A stretch of 64,000 nucleotides of DNA. Source: Sulfurimonas sp. HSL3-1 (lineage in GTDB: Bacteria > Campylobacterota > Campylobacteria > Campylobacterales > Sulfurimonadaceae). Under the pieces are notes generated by a model. It was not told the DNA's origin and made no database searches. It worked only from the letters and a program-made list of their open reading frames with translations. The translations under genes and the position numbers were made by a program. The stretch lies in contig NZ_CP147920.1 of the NCBI RefSeq assembly GCF_039645995.1, forward strand, positions 1,178,001 through 1,242,000. The letters are read 5' to 3'. Of this stretch, positions 56,521-64,000 are shown in pieces (positions within the stretch are counted from its first letter, which is position 1; the number at the start of each line of letters is the position of its first letter).

Positions 56521-58076
56521 TCGAACATTTCCATCTGCGCGACTGTCTTACATTTGAAGAGGTCTCCATTGACCTCAAACCGGGGCTCATCGTCTTTTCG
56601 GGCCCCAGCGGCAGCGGAAAGTCCGTCTTTATGCGTTCCATCCTCGCCTCGTTTGGCCTTGATGACCCCATCGCGGCCCTGAGCGAATCGGTTGTCTCCT
56701 GGCAGATCGACGAAAGCGCCAGCGGGCTGCTCAATGAAAGCCCCAACGTGCTGCGGGAAGTGAAGAAAGAGAAGGCGCGCTACTTCTTTAACAGCCAGGC
56801 CATCTCCCGTGCGACGGTGGCGGAGCTCAGTAAAACCCACCTGCGCCATCTGAGCCTGAAGGATTACAGCGATTTCGATTCGGACGCGCTGCTGGGGCTG
56901 ATCGATGCGACGGTCTCCGTTTCCGATGCGAAACATACGCACCACGTCAGTCTTTATCACCAGGGCTATCTGCGGCTCAGGCATCTCGAGCAGGAGATGG
57001 AGCGCCTCAAATCGGACGAACGCAAACTCCGTGAGCAGGAGGAGTTCGCCCGTTTCGAAGTCAACAAGATCAACGAGATCGGTCCGGAACCGGGCGAATA
57101 CGACGCTTTGCTCGAGATCAAGAAGTCCCTGTCGAAAAAAGAGAAACTCGAAGAGAAGATCGGCCATGCCCAGCAGATCTTCGATTATGAGCATATCGTC
57201 AACGAAGTGCTCGAATCGCTGGACATCGACGGCGCCTTTTTCGACGATACGATGAACGAACTCCGGACCCAGTTCGATTCGGCCCAGGAGCGTTTCGATG
57301 ACCTCGAGGGCACCGATATCGAACAGGTCCTCAACCGCCTGGAGTCGCTTTCGGAACTGAAGCGGCGCTACGGCAGCATCGAGGAGGCGCTCTCCTACCG
57401 CGACAGTAAACAAAAAGAGCTCGACGTCTACGAATCCCTGGAGGAGCATGTCGAAGCGCTGCAGCAGGAACTCAATACCCTCTACACCTCCCTGACGCAG
57501 AGCGCCGCGCAGATCTCCCTTGCCCGCAGCGGCGCCTTGTACACGCTTAACGACTCCATCAACGGCTATCTGCACCAACTCTACCTTGATGGTGCGGAAG
57601 TGACACTGACCCACGGCGATTTCGGCCCGCAGGGGCAGGACCGCGCCTCCTTGCAGCTCAAGGGCGCGCCGCTGCAGCAGATCAGCGCCGGGGAGTTCAA
57701 CCGTTTGCGGCTTGCGCTCCTGGCGGTCAAGTCCGAAGGGATGCAGGGGCAGCAGGGCGTGTTGATGCTTGACGAGATCGACGCCAACCTCAGCGGCGAG
57801 GAGTCCATGAGCGTTGCCCGGGTGCTGCGGACCCTCAGCCGCCACTTTCAAATCCTTGTCATCTCCCACCAGCCCCAGCTGACCGCCATGGGCGAACAGC
57901 ACTTCATCGTCACCAAAAGCGAGCACAGCCACGTCCGGGAACTGGCCACGCAGGAAGAGCGGATGGAGGAGATCGCCCGGATCGTCAGTGGCGAATCGGT
58001 TTCGGAGAAAGCCCGCCATCTGGCCACGGAGCTGCTGGAGACGGCCCATGTCAGCGCCGAAAGGGTCGTCTCGTGA
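56517..58076 (+). CDS. recN: DNA repair protein RecN
   Basis: A 519-residue SMC-like ATPase for double-strand break repair. Walker A is SGPSGSGKSVF (about 29-39), the central part is a pair of coiled coils (about 155-345), the ABC signature is ISAGEFNRLRLALL and Walker B is LMLDEIDANLSGEES. Shorter than E. coli RecN (about 553), with reduced coiled coils. Overlaps nadK and tatD. Confidence 0.94.
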   Translation: MIEHFHLRDCLTFEEVSIDLKPGLIVFSGPSGSGKSVFMRSILASFGLDDPIAALSESVVSWQIDESASGLLNESPNVLREVKKEKARYFFNSQAISRATVAELSKTHLRHLSLKDYSDFDSDALLGLIDATVSVSDAKHTHHVSLYHQGYLRLRHLEQEMERLKSDERKLREQEEFARFEVNKINEIGPEPGEYDALLEIKKSLSKKEKLEEKIGHAQQIFDYEHIVNEVLESLDIDGAFFDDTMNELRTQFDSAQERFDDLEGTDIEQVLNRLESLSELKRRYGSIEEALSYRDSKQKELDVYESLEEHVEALQQELNTLYTSLTQSAAQISLARSGALYTLNDSINGYLHQLYLDGAEVTLTHGDFGPQGQDRASLQLKGAPLQQISAGEFNRLRLALLAVKSEGMQGQQGVLMLDEIDANLSGEESMSVARVLRTLSRHFQILVISHQPQLTAMGEQHFIVTKSEHSHVRELATQEERMEEIARIVSGESVSEKARHLATELLETAHVSAERVVS

Positions 58077-58849
58077 TCATCGACACCCATATCCATCTCG
58101 ACGATGAGCGTTACGAAGAGGACCTCGATGCGGTGCTCGAGCGCGCCGAACGCGAGGGCGTCGAGGGCCTGATCATCCCCGGCGCCGATGTCGAGACCCT
58201 GCCTCGGGCCATCGCGATCGCCGAAGCGCATGAGAACGTCTTCTTCGCCGTCGGTATTCACCCCTACGATCTTGACGGCTTTGACACGGCCTGTTTCGAC
58301 GAATTCCTCAACCACCCCAAATGCGTCGCGGTAGGCGAGTGCGGGCTTGACTATTTCCGGCTCGAAGGTAGTGAGGAGGAGCAGGCCGAAGAGAAACGGA
58401 AACAGGCCGAGGTGTTCCGGGCCCAAATCCGCATCGCGCTGGCCTACGGCAAACCGCTGATTGTGCATATTCGTAACGCCAGCCATGATGCGCGCGTCAT
58501 CCTCGAAGAGGAGGGGGCATCACGTGTCGGGGGCGTCCTGCACTGCTATAACGCCGACGAAGAGCTTCTGGTGCTCGCCGGCCAGAACTTCTATTTCGGC
58601 ATCGGCGGGGTGCTGACCTTCAAGAACGCGCGCAAGCTGGTGCAGGTACTGCCAAACATCCCGAAAGAGCGCCTCCTGATCGAAACGGACGGCCCCTATC
58701 TGACGCCCCATCCGCACCGCGGCGAGCGCAACGAACCGGCCTATACGAAACTGGTTGCCGCAAAAATGGGCGAGCTGCTCGACATGCCCGTCGAGACGGT
58801 CGAGGCGGTAACGACCCGGAACGCCTCGCGGCTTTTCGGCATTTTCTAA
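58073..58849 (+). CDS. tatD: TatD-family metal-dependent hydrolase
   Basis: A 258-residue TIM-barrel DNase/hydrolase. DTHIHLDDERY at the start, GECGLDYFR (about 90), VHIRNASHDA (about 136), HCYNAD (about 161) and ETDGPYLTPHPHRG (about 203) line the metal site. GTG start overlapping the recN stop (GTGA). Confidence 0.95.
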   Translation: MIIDTHIHLDDERYEEDLDAVLERAEREGVEGLIIPGADVETLPRAIAIAEAHENVFFAVGIHPYDLDGFDTACFDEFLNHPKCVAVGECGLDYFRLEGSEEEQAEEKRKQAEVFRAQIRIALAYGKPLIVHIRNASHDARVILEEEGASRVGGVLHCYNADEELLVLAGQNFYFGIGGVLTFKNARKLVQVLPNIPKERLLIETDGPYLTPHPHRGERNEPAYTKLVAAKMGELLDMPVETVEAVTTRNASRLFGIF

Positions 58850-58865
58850 CAACAGGGCACTATGT

Positions 58866-58871
58866 TATAAT
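58866..58871 (+). promoter_or_regulatory. -10 box of mltD
   Basis: TATAAT ending 22 bases before the TTG start, with GAGGGG as the ribosome site between; it supports the TTG as start. Confidence 0.5.
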
Positions 58872-58893
58872 AAGCCAAAAAAGAGGGGATTTT

Positions 58894-60120
58894 TTGGTTA
58901 TTGGACGTATTCTTGCACCCATTTTTTTGCTGCCCGCGCTGCTTTTCGGCGCCCTGTTTTTTGATTCGGACTCGAATCGTGAGGCCGAGATCGTACGAGC
59001 GTTCGATCTGCCTCCCGCTTTTCTGAACGACCCCAAACTTCAAAAGATTATCAGCAAAAAACGCACAGAGTACCAGCGCCACGGCTTCTTTAAGAGCCTT
59101 AACCAGGCCTACCTTTTCATCCCGATGATCAAGGACATCCTTGTGCACTCGGACGTTCCTGATGAGTTCCTCTTCCTGGCGATGGCGGAGTCGGGCTTCT
59201 CCATCGATGCCTATTCCCATAAAAAAGCCTCCGGAGTATGGCAATTCATGCCCGAAACGGGGCGCACCTTCGGCCTGCAGATCAATGATTATGTCGATGA
59301 ACGCAGGGACCTTGTCAAATCGACAAAAGCCGCCATCACCTACCTGGAGACGCTCCATGCCAGGTTCAACAAATGGTACCTCGCCGCCATCGCGTACAAC
59401 TGCGGGGAAGGGCGCCTCTACCGTGCGATCAAAAAGGCGGGCACCGACAACATTTCCGTGCTGCTCGATGAAAAGAAGCGCTACCTCCCCAGGGAGAGCC
59501 GCAACTATATCCGCAAGATCGTCGCGCTGACGCTGCTGGCGTCGGATGAGGACTTCATGATCAACCAGGAGTACGCCTACTTGCTTAACCGCGCAAACGC
59601 CTACTCCATCGCGCAGGTCAAAGTGTCACGGGGCGAACGCATCAGCCGCGTCGCCAAACTGATCAACATGCCGGCATACAAGCTGACCTCGCTCAATCCC
59701 CACCTCAAGTATGACTTCGTACCGCCCAAAAACACGCAGTACACCATCTATATCCCCTATGTCAAACTGAACGAATTCCGCCAGAACTATAAACCCGCTC
59801 CGCTGGAGACCTTCTACATGCTTCACCATGTCGAAGCGGGGGACAACCTCTCGCGGATAGGGAAAAAGTACCGCGTCCCCTACAAGATGATCAAGGAGTT
59901 CAACCGTCTGCATACCAACATGCTGCGGATCGGACAGAAGCTTGTCATCCCCCTTTCCAAACCGCTGGATCTTAAAAACGGCAAATACACCGTCAAACGC
60001 GGGGACTCTCTCGAGGCGATCGCCCGTATTTTCGAGACGACGGTCTCCAGCCTGAAAAAGCTTAACAACATCAAAGGGAGCCTGATCCGCGTCGGCGACC
60101 GGTTGAGTATTTATGATTAA
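58894..60120 (+). CDS. mltD: Membrane-bound lytic transglycosylase D with LysM repeats
   Basis: A 408-residue periplasmic enzyme that cuts peptidoglycan glycan strands. TTG start; signal peptide about 1-22 (ILAPIFLLPALLFGALFF). The SLT domain (about 85-215) has catalytic E99 in AMAESGFS and KKASGVWQFMPETG. Two LysM repeats end it (about 305-350 and 362-406). It starts a new unit, and its stop overlaps rlpA, suggesting the two act together at the septum. Confidence 0.93.
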   Translation: MVIGRILAPIFLLPALLFGALFFDSDSNREAEIVRAFDLPPAFLNDPKLQKIISKKRTEYQRHGFFKSLNQAYLFIPMIKDILVHSDVPDEFLFLAMAESGFSIDAYSHKKASGVWQFMPETGRTFGLQINDYVDERRDLVKSTKAAITYLETLHARFNKWYLAAIAYNCGEGRLYRAIKKAGTDNISVLLDEKKRYLPRESRNYIRKIVALTLLASDEDFMINQEYAYLLNRANAYSIAQVKVSRGERISRVAKLINMPAYKLTSLNPHLKYDFVPPKNTQYTIYIPYVKLNEFRQNYKPAPLETFYMLHHVEAGDNLSRIGKKYRVPYKMIKEFNRLHTNMLRIGQKLVIPLSKPLDLKNGKYTVKRGDSLEAIARIFETTVSSLKKLNNIKGSLIRVGDRLSIYD

Positions 60121-60901
60121 AATCCTTCCGCTTCTCGCCCTTTTGCTCCTGATCGCCGGGTGCAGCACGCGGGGCGTATCGTCCCGCACTGCCTATGAGG
60201 CTCCTCCGGCCGTCGCCACCCGGACAACGCCGACATCGTCGACATACAAACACCCCACCATGCGCCCGTACACGGTCAACGGCCGCCGCTACTTTCCTAC
60301 GGTCGTTCAAAAGGGAGACACCTTTGACGGCCGCGCCAGCTGGTACGGTCCCGACTTCCACGGCAAACTGACCTCGAACGGCGAACGCTACGACATGTAC
60401 GCCGCCACCGCCGCGCACAAAACCCTGCCGATGAATACCATCGTGCGCGTCACCAACAGACGCAACGGACGCCAGACCATCGTACGCATCAACGACAGGG
60501 GCCCCTTCGTCGCTTCGCGGATCATCGACCTCTCCAAAAAGGCCGCCACCGATCTTCAGATGGTGGGAGTGGGGACGACCGACGTGCATCTCGAGGTGCT
60601 CGGCTTTGCCGGTAAAGGCGAGCGCGTCATCCCGTCGGCGGCGGCGCTGCGCGCCGGACCGACGGAGCAGGTCGTCAGTGCGTTCTATATTCAGATCGGT
60701 GCTTTCCGCCGTTTCGAGGGGGCCTCCATCACCCAGCAGAAATTCGATGGTTTCGAAGGGCATAAAACGATCATCAAGGATACTGAGTATAATAACGAAA
60801 GACTTTTCCGCGTCTGGCTCGGAAAGTTCAAAAGCGAGGCCGAGGCGCACGATTTTATTGCATCGTCACCTTTTGAGCACGCCTTTATCGTAAGGAAATA
60901 A
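60113..60901 (+). CDS. rlpA: Septal-ring lytic transglycosylase RlpA
   Basis: A 262-residue lipoprotein: lipobox IAGC (C17), a double-psi beta-barrel domain (about 75-165) with ASWYGPDFHGKLTSNGERYD and NDRGPFVASRIIDLSKKAA, and a SPOR domain (about 185-260) that binds denuded septal glycan. The catalytic Asp of RlpA in INDRGPF is present. Eight bases overlap with mltD. Confidence 0.95.
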   Translation: MIKILPLLALLLLIAGCSTRGVSSRTAYEAPPAVATRTTPTSSTYKHPTMRPYTVNGRRYFPTVVQKGDTFDGRASWYGPDFHGKLTSNGERYDMYAATAAHKTLPMNTIVRVTNRRNGRQTIVRINDRGPFVASRIIDLSKKAATDLQMVGVGTTDVHLEVLGFAGKGERVIPSAAALRAGPTEQVVSAFYIQIGAFRRFEGASITQQKFDGFEGHKTIIKDTEYNNERLFRVWLGKFKSEAEAHDFIASSPFEHAFIVRK

Positions 60902-60903
60902 GC

Positions 60904-61476
60904 ATGATCGTCAAAGAGCGCAATACCAAAGAGACGCAGATCCGCGTAGAGCTCGAACTCTACGGCGAGGGGAAAAGCAGCATCGAAACCGGTGTCGGTT
61001 TTTTCGACCACATGCTCGAAGCTTTCGCCAAACACGCCCTGATCGATCTGAACGTCTCCTGCCAAGGCGACACGCACATTGACGACCACCACAGCGTCGA
61101 GGATGTCGGCATCGTGATCGCCATGGCGCTGGCCGAGGCGATCTATCCGATCGAGAAGGTCGAGCGTTTCGGCAACGCCGTCGTCGTCATGGATGAGGCG
61201 AGCGTCAGCTGCGACATGGACCTGAGCAACCGTCCCTATCTCTATTACGACGTTCCCGTCAACGGCAAGGTCGGCAGCTTCGATGCTGAGCTGGCCGAAG
61301 AGTTCTTCCGGGCCGTCGTATTCAACGCACGCATCTGCGCGCATATCGTGATGCAGCGCGGCAAAAACCGCCACCACGTCATCGAGGCGGCCTTCAAAGC
61401 CTTCGCTGTGGCACTGCGCCGGGCGGTCACCCGCAACGAACGCGTCACCGTCCCGAGCACAAAGGGCGTTTTGTGA
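60904..61476 (+). CDS. hisB: Imidazoleglycerol-phosphate dehydratase
   Basis: A 190-residue monofunctional HisB of histidine biosynthesis. Metal-binding motifs GFFDHMLEAFAKHA (about 33-46) and DDHHSVEDVGI (about 60-70), then RGKNRHHVIEAAFKAFA near 155, are complete. It sits between cell-envelope genes; the link is positional, not functional. Overlaps kdsC by four bases. Confidence 0.97.
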   Translation: MIVKERNTKETQIRVELELYGEGKSSIETGVGFFDHMLEAFAKHALIDLNVSCQGDTHIDDHHSVEDVGIVIAMALAEAIYPIEKVERFGNAVVVMDEASVSCDMDLSNRPYLYYDVPVNGKVGSFDAELAEEFFRAVVFNARICAHIVMQRGKNRHHVIEAAFKAFAVALRRAVTRNERVTVPSTKGVL

Positions 61477-61970
61477 TCAAACTGATCGTTCTGGACGTGG
61501 ACGGCTGCCTGACCAACGGCCAGATCATTTACGGCGAAAGCGGTGAAGAGATCAAGGCGTTCAACGTTAAAGACGGCCTGGCGATCAAAAGCTGGATGCG
61601 CCTCGGGCACGAAGTGGCCATCATCACCGGTCGCCGTTCGGGCATCGTCAAGCGTCGCGCGGACGAACTGGGGATCCTGCACCTTTACCAGGGGGTCAAG
61701 GATAAACGCAAACGTCTGGAGATGCTCTGCAGCGATCTCGGTATCGATGCCGCGACAGAGGTGGCGGCCGTCGGTGACGACCTGAATGACCTGACAATGC
61801 TGGAGCTGGCCGCGGTCTCTTTTGCCCCCGCTGACGCGTCTTCATACATCACCGGACGCGTCGACAACGTTCTTTCCCGCCGGGGCGGCGAGGCTGCCGT
61901 ACGGGAGATGATCGAAGCGCTGATGCGCCGTAACGGCGAGGAAGAGGCCTTTCTCGCACAGTGGCAATGA
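61473..61970 (+). CDS. kdsC: 3-deoxy-D-manno-octulosonate 8-phosphate phosphatase
   Basis: A 165-residue HAD phosphatase of KDO synthesis for lipopolysaccharide. LDVDGCLTNGQIIY holds the nucleophile Asp, then KDGLAIKSWMRLG, IITGRRSGIVKRRA and GDDLNDLTML. GTG start overlapping hisB. The stop overlaps the next gene (ATGA). Confidence 0.96.
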   Translation: MIKLIVLDVDGCLTNGQIIYGESGEEIKAFNVKDGLAIKSWMRLGHEVAIITGRRSGIVKRRADELGILHLYQGVKDKRKRLEMLCSDLGIDAATEVAAVGDDLNDLTMLELAAVSFAPADASSYITGRVDNVLSRRGGEAAVREMIEALMRRNGEEEAFLAQWQ

Positions 61971-62485
61971 GCGTCACGTCCTTCTACCTCCTTATCGGGG
62001 CGGTGCTGGGGGGAATTTTCCTCTTTTTCAAACCGCTGCAGGTGGATATTGCCTCCCCGGGGGAGCTCGCACAGATCGAGCTGGATCATTTTACGGTCTA
62101 TGAGGTCGCGTCGACCGGGGTGAAAACGATACTGGCGGGGCAGCATGCATCGCGCTTTCCCGACCGCTACGAGGTGGACGATCTCAACCTCACCGACCGT
62201 TCGGAGGGGCACGTTGAGACGATGAAGGCCCGCAAAGGGATCTATAAAGAGCCGCTGATCTCCCTCGAAGGGGATGTGCGCTTCAGACGCGACGATGGGA
62301 TCACCTTTGAGACCGCGCAGGCCGATTACAACCAGAGTTCCGGGGTCGTGCGCGCGCCGGGCGCTTTCGTGCTCTTGCAGGCCCGGGACCGCGTTGACGG
62401 CAAAAACCTTTATTATAACCTCAACAGCGGCGATATCAGTGCGAAAAAGATCGTCGGAATCTATACCATGAAGGAGAAGATGTGA
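61967..62485 (+). CDS. lptC: LPS export protein LptC-like
   Basis: A 172-residue protein with one N-terminal helix (about 5-24, FYLLIGAVLGGIFLFF) and a beta-jellyroll-like region, as LptC, which bridges LptBFG and LptA. The KdsC-LptC-LptA order supports it. ATG at 61967 overlaps the kdsC stop. Low sequence conservation, so the call rests on context and topology. Confidence 0.85.
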   Translation: MSVTSFYLLIGAVLGGIFLFFKPLQVDIASPGELAQIELDHFTVYEVASTGVKTILAGQHASRFPDRYEVDDLNLTDRSEGHVETMKARKGIYKEPLISLEGDVRFRRDDGITFETAQADYNQSSGVVRAPGAFVLLQARDRVDGKNLYYNLNSGDISAKKIVGIYTMKEKM

Positions 62486-62961
62486 AGTCCGCTTTAGCCC
62501 TTATCCTGGCCACGGCAGTGGCCGGGAGCCTCTATGCAGCCGAACAGCTCAGAATCGTTGCCGACGCGTTTACGGCAAATGAAAAAAAGGGACGTTCGGT
62601 CTTTGAGGGCCATGTGCACATCAAGATGGGAAGCGACGAACTCAACGCCTCGCGCGTCGAGGTCTATACCGCGGCTGATCGTACGCCGACGAAGTACATC
62701 GCCAGCGGCGACGCCTCGTTTTTCCTCAAGGCCGACAACGGTTCCACCTACAGCGGGCGTGCGCAGAAGGTCATTTATCTGCCGCTCAAAGAGCAGTACA
62801 GTTTCTACGGAGACGTCCACCTCATGCAGCACGATGAGCACAAGCAGATCGACGGTGAAGAAGTCGTGGTCAATATCCAGGAGGGTACGGCCGCGGCCAA
62901 GGGGGCGGAGCGCCAGCCCGTTATCATGATCTTCAATCTCCCCGAGGAGAAAAAGAAGTGA
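62482..62961 (+). CDS. lptA: LPS transport periplasmic protein LptA
   Basis: A 159-residue OstA-like protein with signal peptide (about 1-20, cut after SLYAA) and a beta-jellyroll of repeats (NEKKGRSVFEGHVHIKMGSDELNASRVEVY in part, YSFYGDVHLMQHDE). It carries LPS across the periplasm. GTG start overlapping lptC by four bases. Confidence 0.92.
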   Translation: MKSALALILATAVAGSLYAAEQLRIVADAFTANEKKGRSVFEGHVHIKMGSDELNASRVEVYTAADRTPTKYIASGDASFFLKADNGSTYSGRAQKVIYLPLKEQYSFYGDVHLMQHDEHKQIDGEEVVVNIQEGTAAAKGAERQPVIMIFNLPEEKKK

Positions 62962-63581
62962 TCGAGGTCGTTGAAGCGCATTTCGAGACGAGCGCCGCGA
63001 ACATCTCCCAGTCACCGGAGAACGACACCGTCAACGAGGTGGCCTTCATGGCCCGCTCCAACGCAGGCAAAAGTTCGCTGCTCAATGCGCTGTGCAATCA
63101 CAAAAACCTTGCAAAGGTCTCCGCGACGCCGGGCAAAACGCGTCTGATCAACTATTTCGACGCCACGTTCATGGATCGGGAGAACCGCGAAAAATATCCG
63201 GCAAAACTGGTCGACCTTCCCGGGTTCGGATACGCAAAGGTCTCCAAGAGCCTCAAGAGCGACTGGGAGAAGAACCTGACCGACTTCATTACCCAACGCG
63301 AGCAAATCCGTGTCTTCGTCCATCTCGTCGATGCGCGCCACCCCGATCTCCCCATCGACCGCTCCGTCGCTGAGTACCTTGAACAGATCCGCCGCCCCGG
63401 TCAGACCGTTTTGCGCGTCTTTACCAAGGGGGACAAGCTCAACCAGAAAGAGCTTGGGGCGCTGTTGCGGGACTATCCCGGTGCACTGGTCGTCTCCAGC
63501 AGCAAAAAGCGTGGCATTTCAAAACTGGCGACACGCCTTTACGATCTCCTGACGGAGTATGATGATGGCCATACACTATAG
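62958..63581 (+). CDS. engB: Ribosome biogenesis GTP-binding protein EngB
   Basis: A 207-residue GTPase of the YsxC/YihA family, needed for 50S assembly. G1 SNAGKSSLLNAL (about 32-43), KTRLINYF, G3 LVDLPGFGYAKV, and G4-like FTKGDKLN are all present. GTG start overlapping lptA. Confidence 0.95.
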   Translation: MIEVVEAHFETSAANISQSPENDTVNEVAFMARSNAGKSSLLNALCNHKNLAKVSATPGKTRLINYFDATFMDRENREKYPAKLVDLPGFGYAKVSKSLKSDWEKNLTDFITQREQIRVFVHLVDARHPDLPIDRSVAEYLEQIRRPGQTVLRVFTKGDKLNQKELGALLRDYPGALVVSSSKKRGISKLATRLYDLLTEYDDGHTL

Positions 63582-64000
63582 AAAAGCGACCCTGGCCGAT
63601 ATCGAGGCGATGCAGCGCCTCGTCGCGCCCAAGGTCGAAGACGGCACCATCCTCGTGCGCAGCAACGACGAGCTGGCGACCAACATCCGCTCCTACATCC
63701 TCGCCTTTGACGACGAGCGCCTGATCGGCTTTACGGCCCTGCATGTGCATTCGCCGGAGCTGGCGGAGATCCGTTCGCTTATTGTCGACGAGCCCTACCG
63801 CAACCGCGGGATCGGGGCGGAACTGGTCAAACTGGAACTGGAAGAGGGCAAAAAACTCGGACTCAAACGGATCCTGGCACTTACCTATGCGGCCCGTTTT
63901 TTCGAAAAACTCTCCTTTTCCGAGATCCCAAAAGAGAGCCTGCCCGAACATAAGATCTGGGCCGACTGTATCAAATGCAAGCACTTTCCGGTATGCAACG
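63565..64000 (+). CDS. argA: N-acetylglutamate synthase-like acetyltransferase, 3' end beyond window
   Basis: About 145 residues of a GNAT enzyme (MAIHYRKATLADIEAM), the single-domain ArgA form used in this phylum for arginine biosynthesis. The CoA loop YRNRGIGAELVK is clear, and the visible C-terminus, WADCIKCKHFPVCN, is the characteristic Cys-rich end of this family. Several ATGs (63559, 63562, 63565) are in frame; I take 63565 for its spacing to GGAG. It overlaps engB by 17 bases. Only a few residues seem to be missing. Confidence 0.85.
   Translation, partial: MAIHYRKATLADIEAMQRLVAPKVEDGTILVRSNDELATNIRSYILAFDDERLIGFTALHVHSPELAEIRSLIVDEPYRNRGIGAELVKLELEEGKKLGLKRILALTYAARFFEKLSFSEIPKESLPEHKIWADCIKCKHFPVCN

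Noticed and set aside
56475-58049. 524-residue open frame opposite recN
   Set aside because: Antisense to a clear RecN with Walker motifs; no independent start signal or domain.

Overview
The window is 64 kb of compact, gene-dense chromosome (roughly 57% G+C by eye) from a member of the Campylobacterota (former Epsilonproteobacteria), most likely a free-living, respiratory relative of Sulfurimonas/Sulfuricurvum. The evidence is gene content and order: a succinate dehydrogenase/fumarate reductase whose third subunit is an HdrB-like CCG protein, the short LID-less adenylate kinase directly after aspS, the long DapD, an AtpZ-type gene after hemL, and the run recN-tatD-mltD-rlpA-hisB-kdsC-lptC-lptA-engB-argA. 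The genus is an inference. I see no rRNA, tRNA, insertion sequence, prophage or CRISPR array; this is mainly core genome with a few accessory patches.

Layout. 1-5.4 kb: GNAT enzyme (cut by the window edge), a small unknown protein, exonuclease III and the sdhA-sdhB-sdhE operon on the minus strand. 5.5-12.3 kb: a degenerate GGDEF membrane protein, thiL-truD-psd on the plus strand, and a soluble four-PAS/GAF/HD-GYP phosphodiesterase. 12.5-19.4 kb: a metal- or redox-related accessory patch with a polyferredoxin membrane protein, an RND permease without its usual partners, and a TonB-dependent receptor. 19.6-25.4 kb: ychF, a P-type cation ATPase, a small membrane ORF and pepA. 25.3-30.5 kb: minus-strand housekeeping operon folD-lepB-M50 protease-rpiB-apt-trpB-dedA-pepA. 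30.6-34 kb: cytochrome c, CitE-like lyase, DAACS symporter, then convergent tonB. 34.1-36.3 kb: hemL, atpZ and a membrane protein. 36.3-38.8 kb: rpoD with a translationally coupled unknown gene. 39-42.2 kb: leuD-leuB-purU, trmL and a tiny membrane protein. 42.2-47.4 kb: a LexA/CI-like S24 repressor with a candidate divergent 27-residue peptide, an NlpC/P60 lipoprotein, dapD, an ankyrin protein, htpX and an orphan RHH protein. 47.5-54.5 kb: DUF6394-like protein with a K+ channel, metallophosphoesterase, CinA-like protein, two adenylate kinases and aspS. 54.8-64 kb: outer-membrane beta-barrel protein, nadK-recN-tatD, and the mltD to argA cell-envelope cluster.

Genes overlap very often (ATGA, GTGA, TGATG junctions), so translational coupling is the rule. 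Recognisable promoters are mostly TATAAT-like -10 boxes with no clear -35, as is usual for sigma-70 promoters in this phylum. The parts I find least explained are the polyferredoxin/RND/TonB-receptor patch with AT-rich inverted repeats in front of both transcription units, the S24 repressor with its divergent mini-ORF, the gene coupled to rpoD, the tandem of two structurally different adenylate kinases, and the orphan RHH gene with direct repeats over its promoter.
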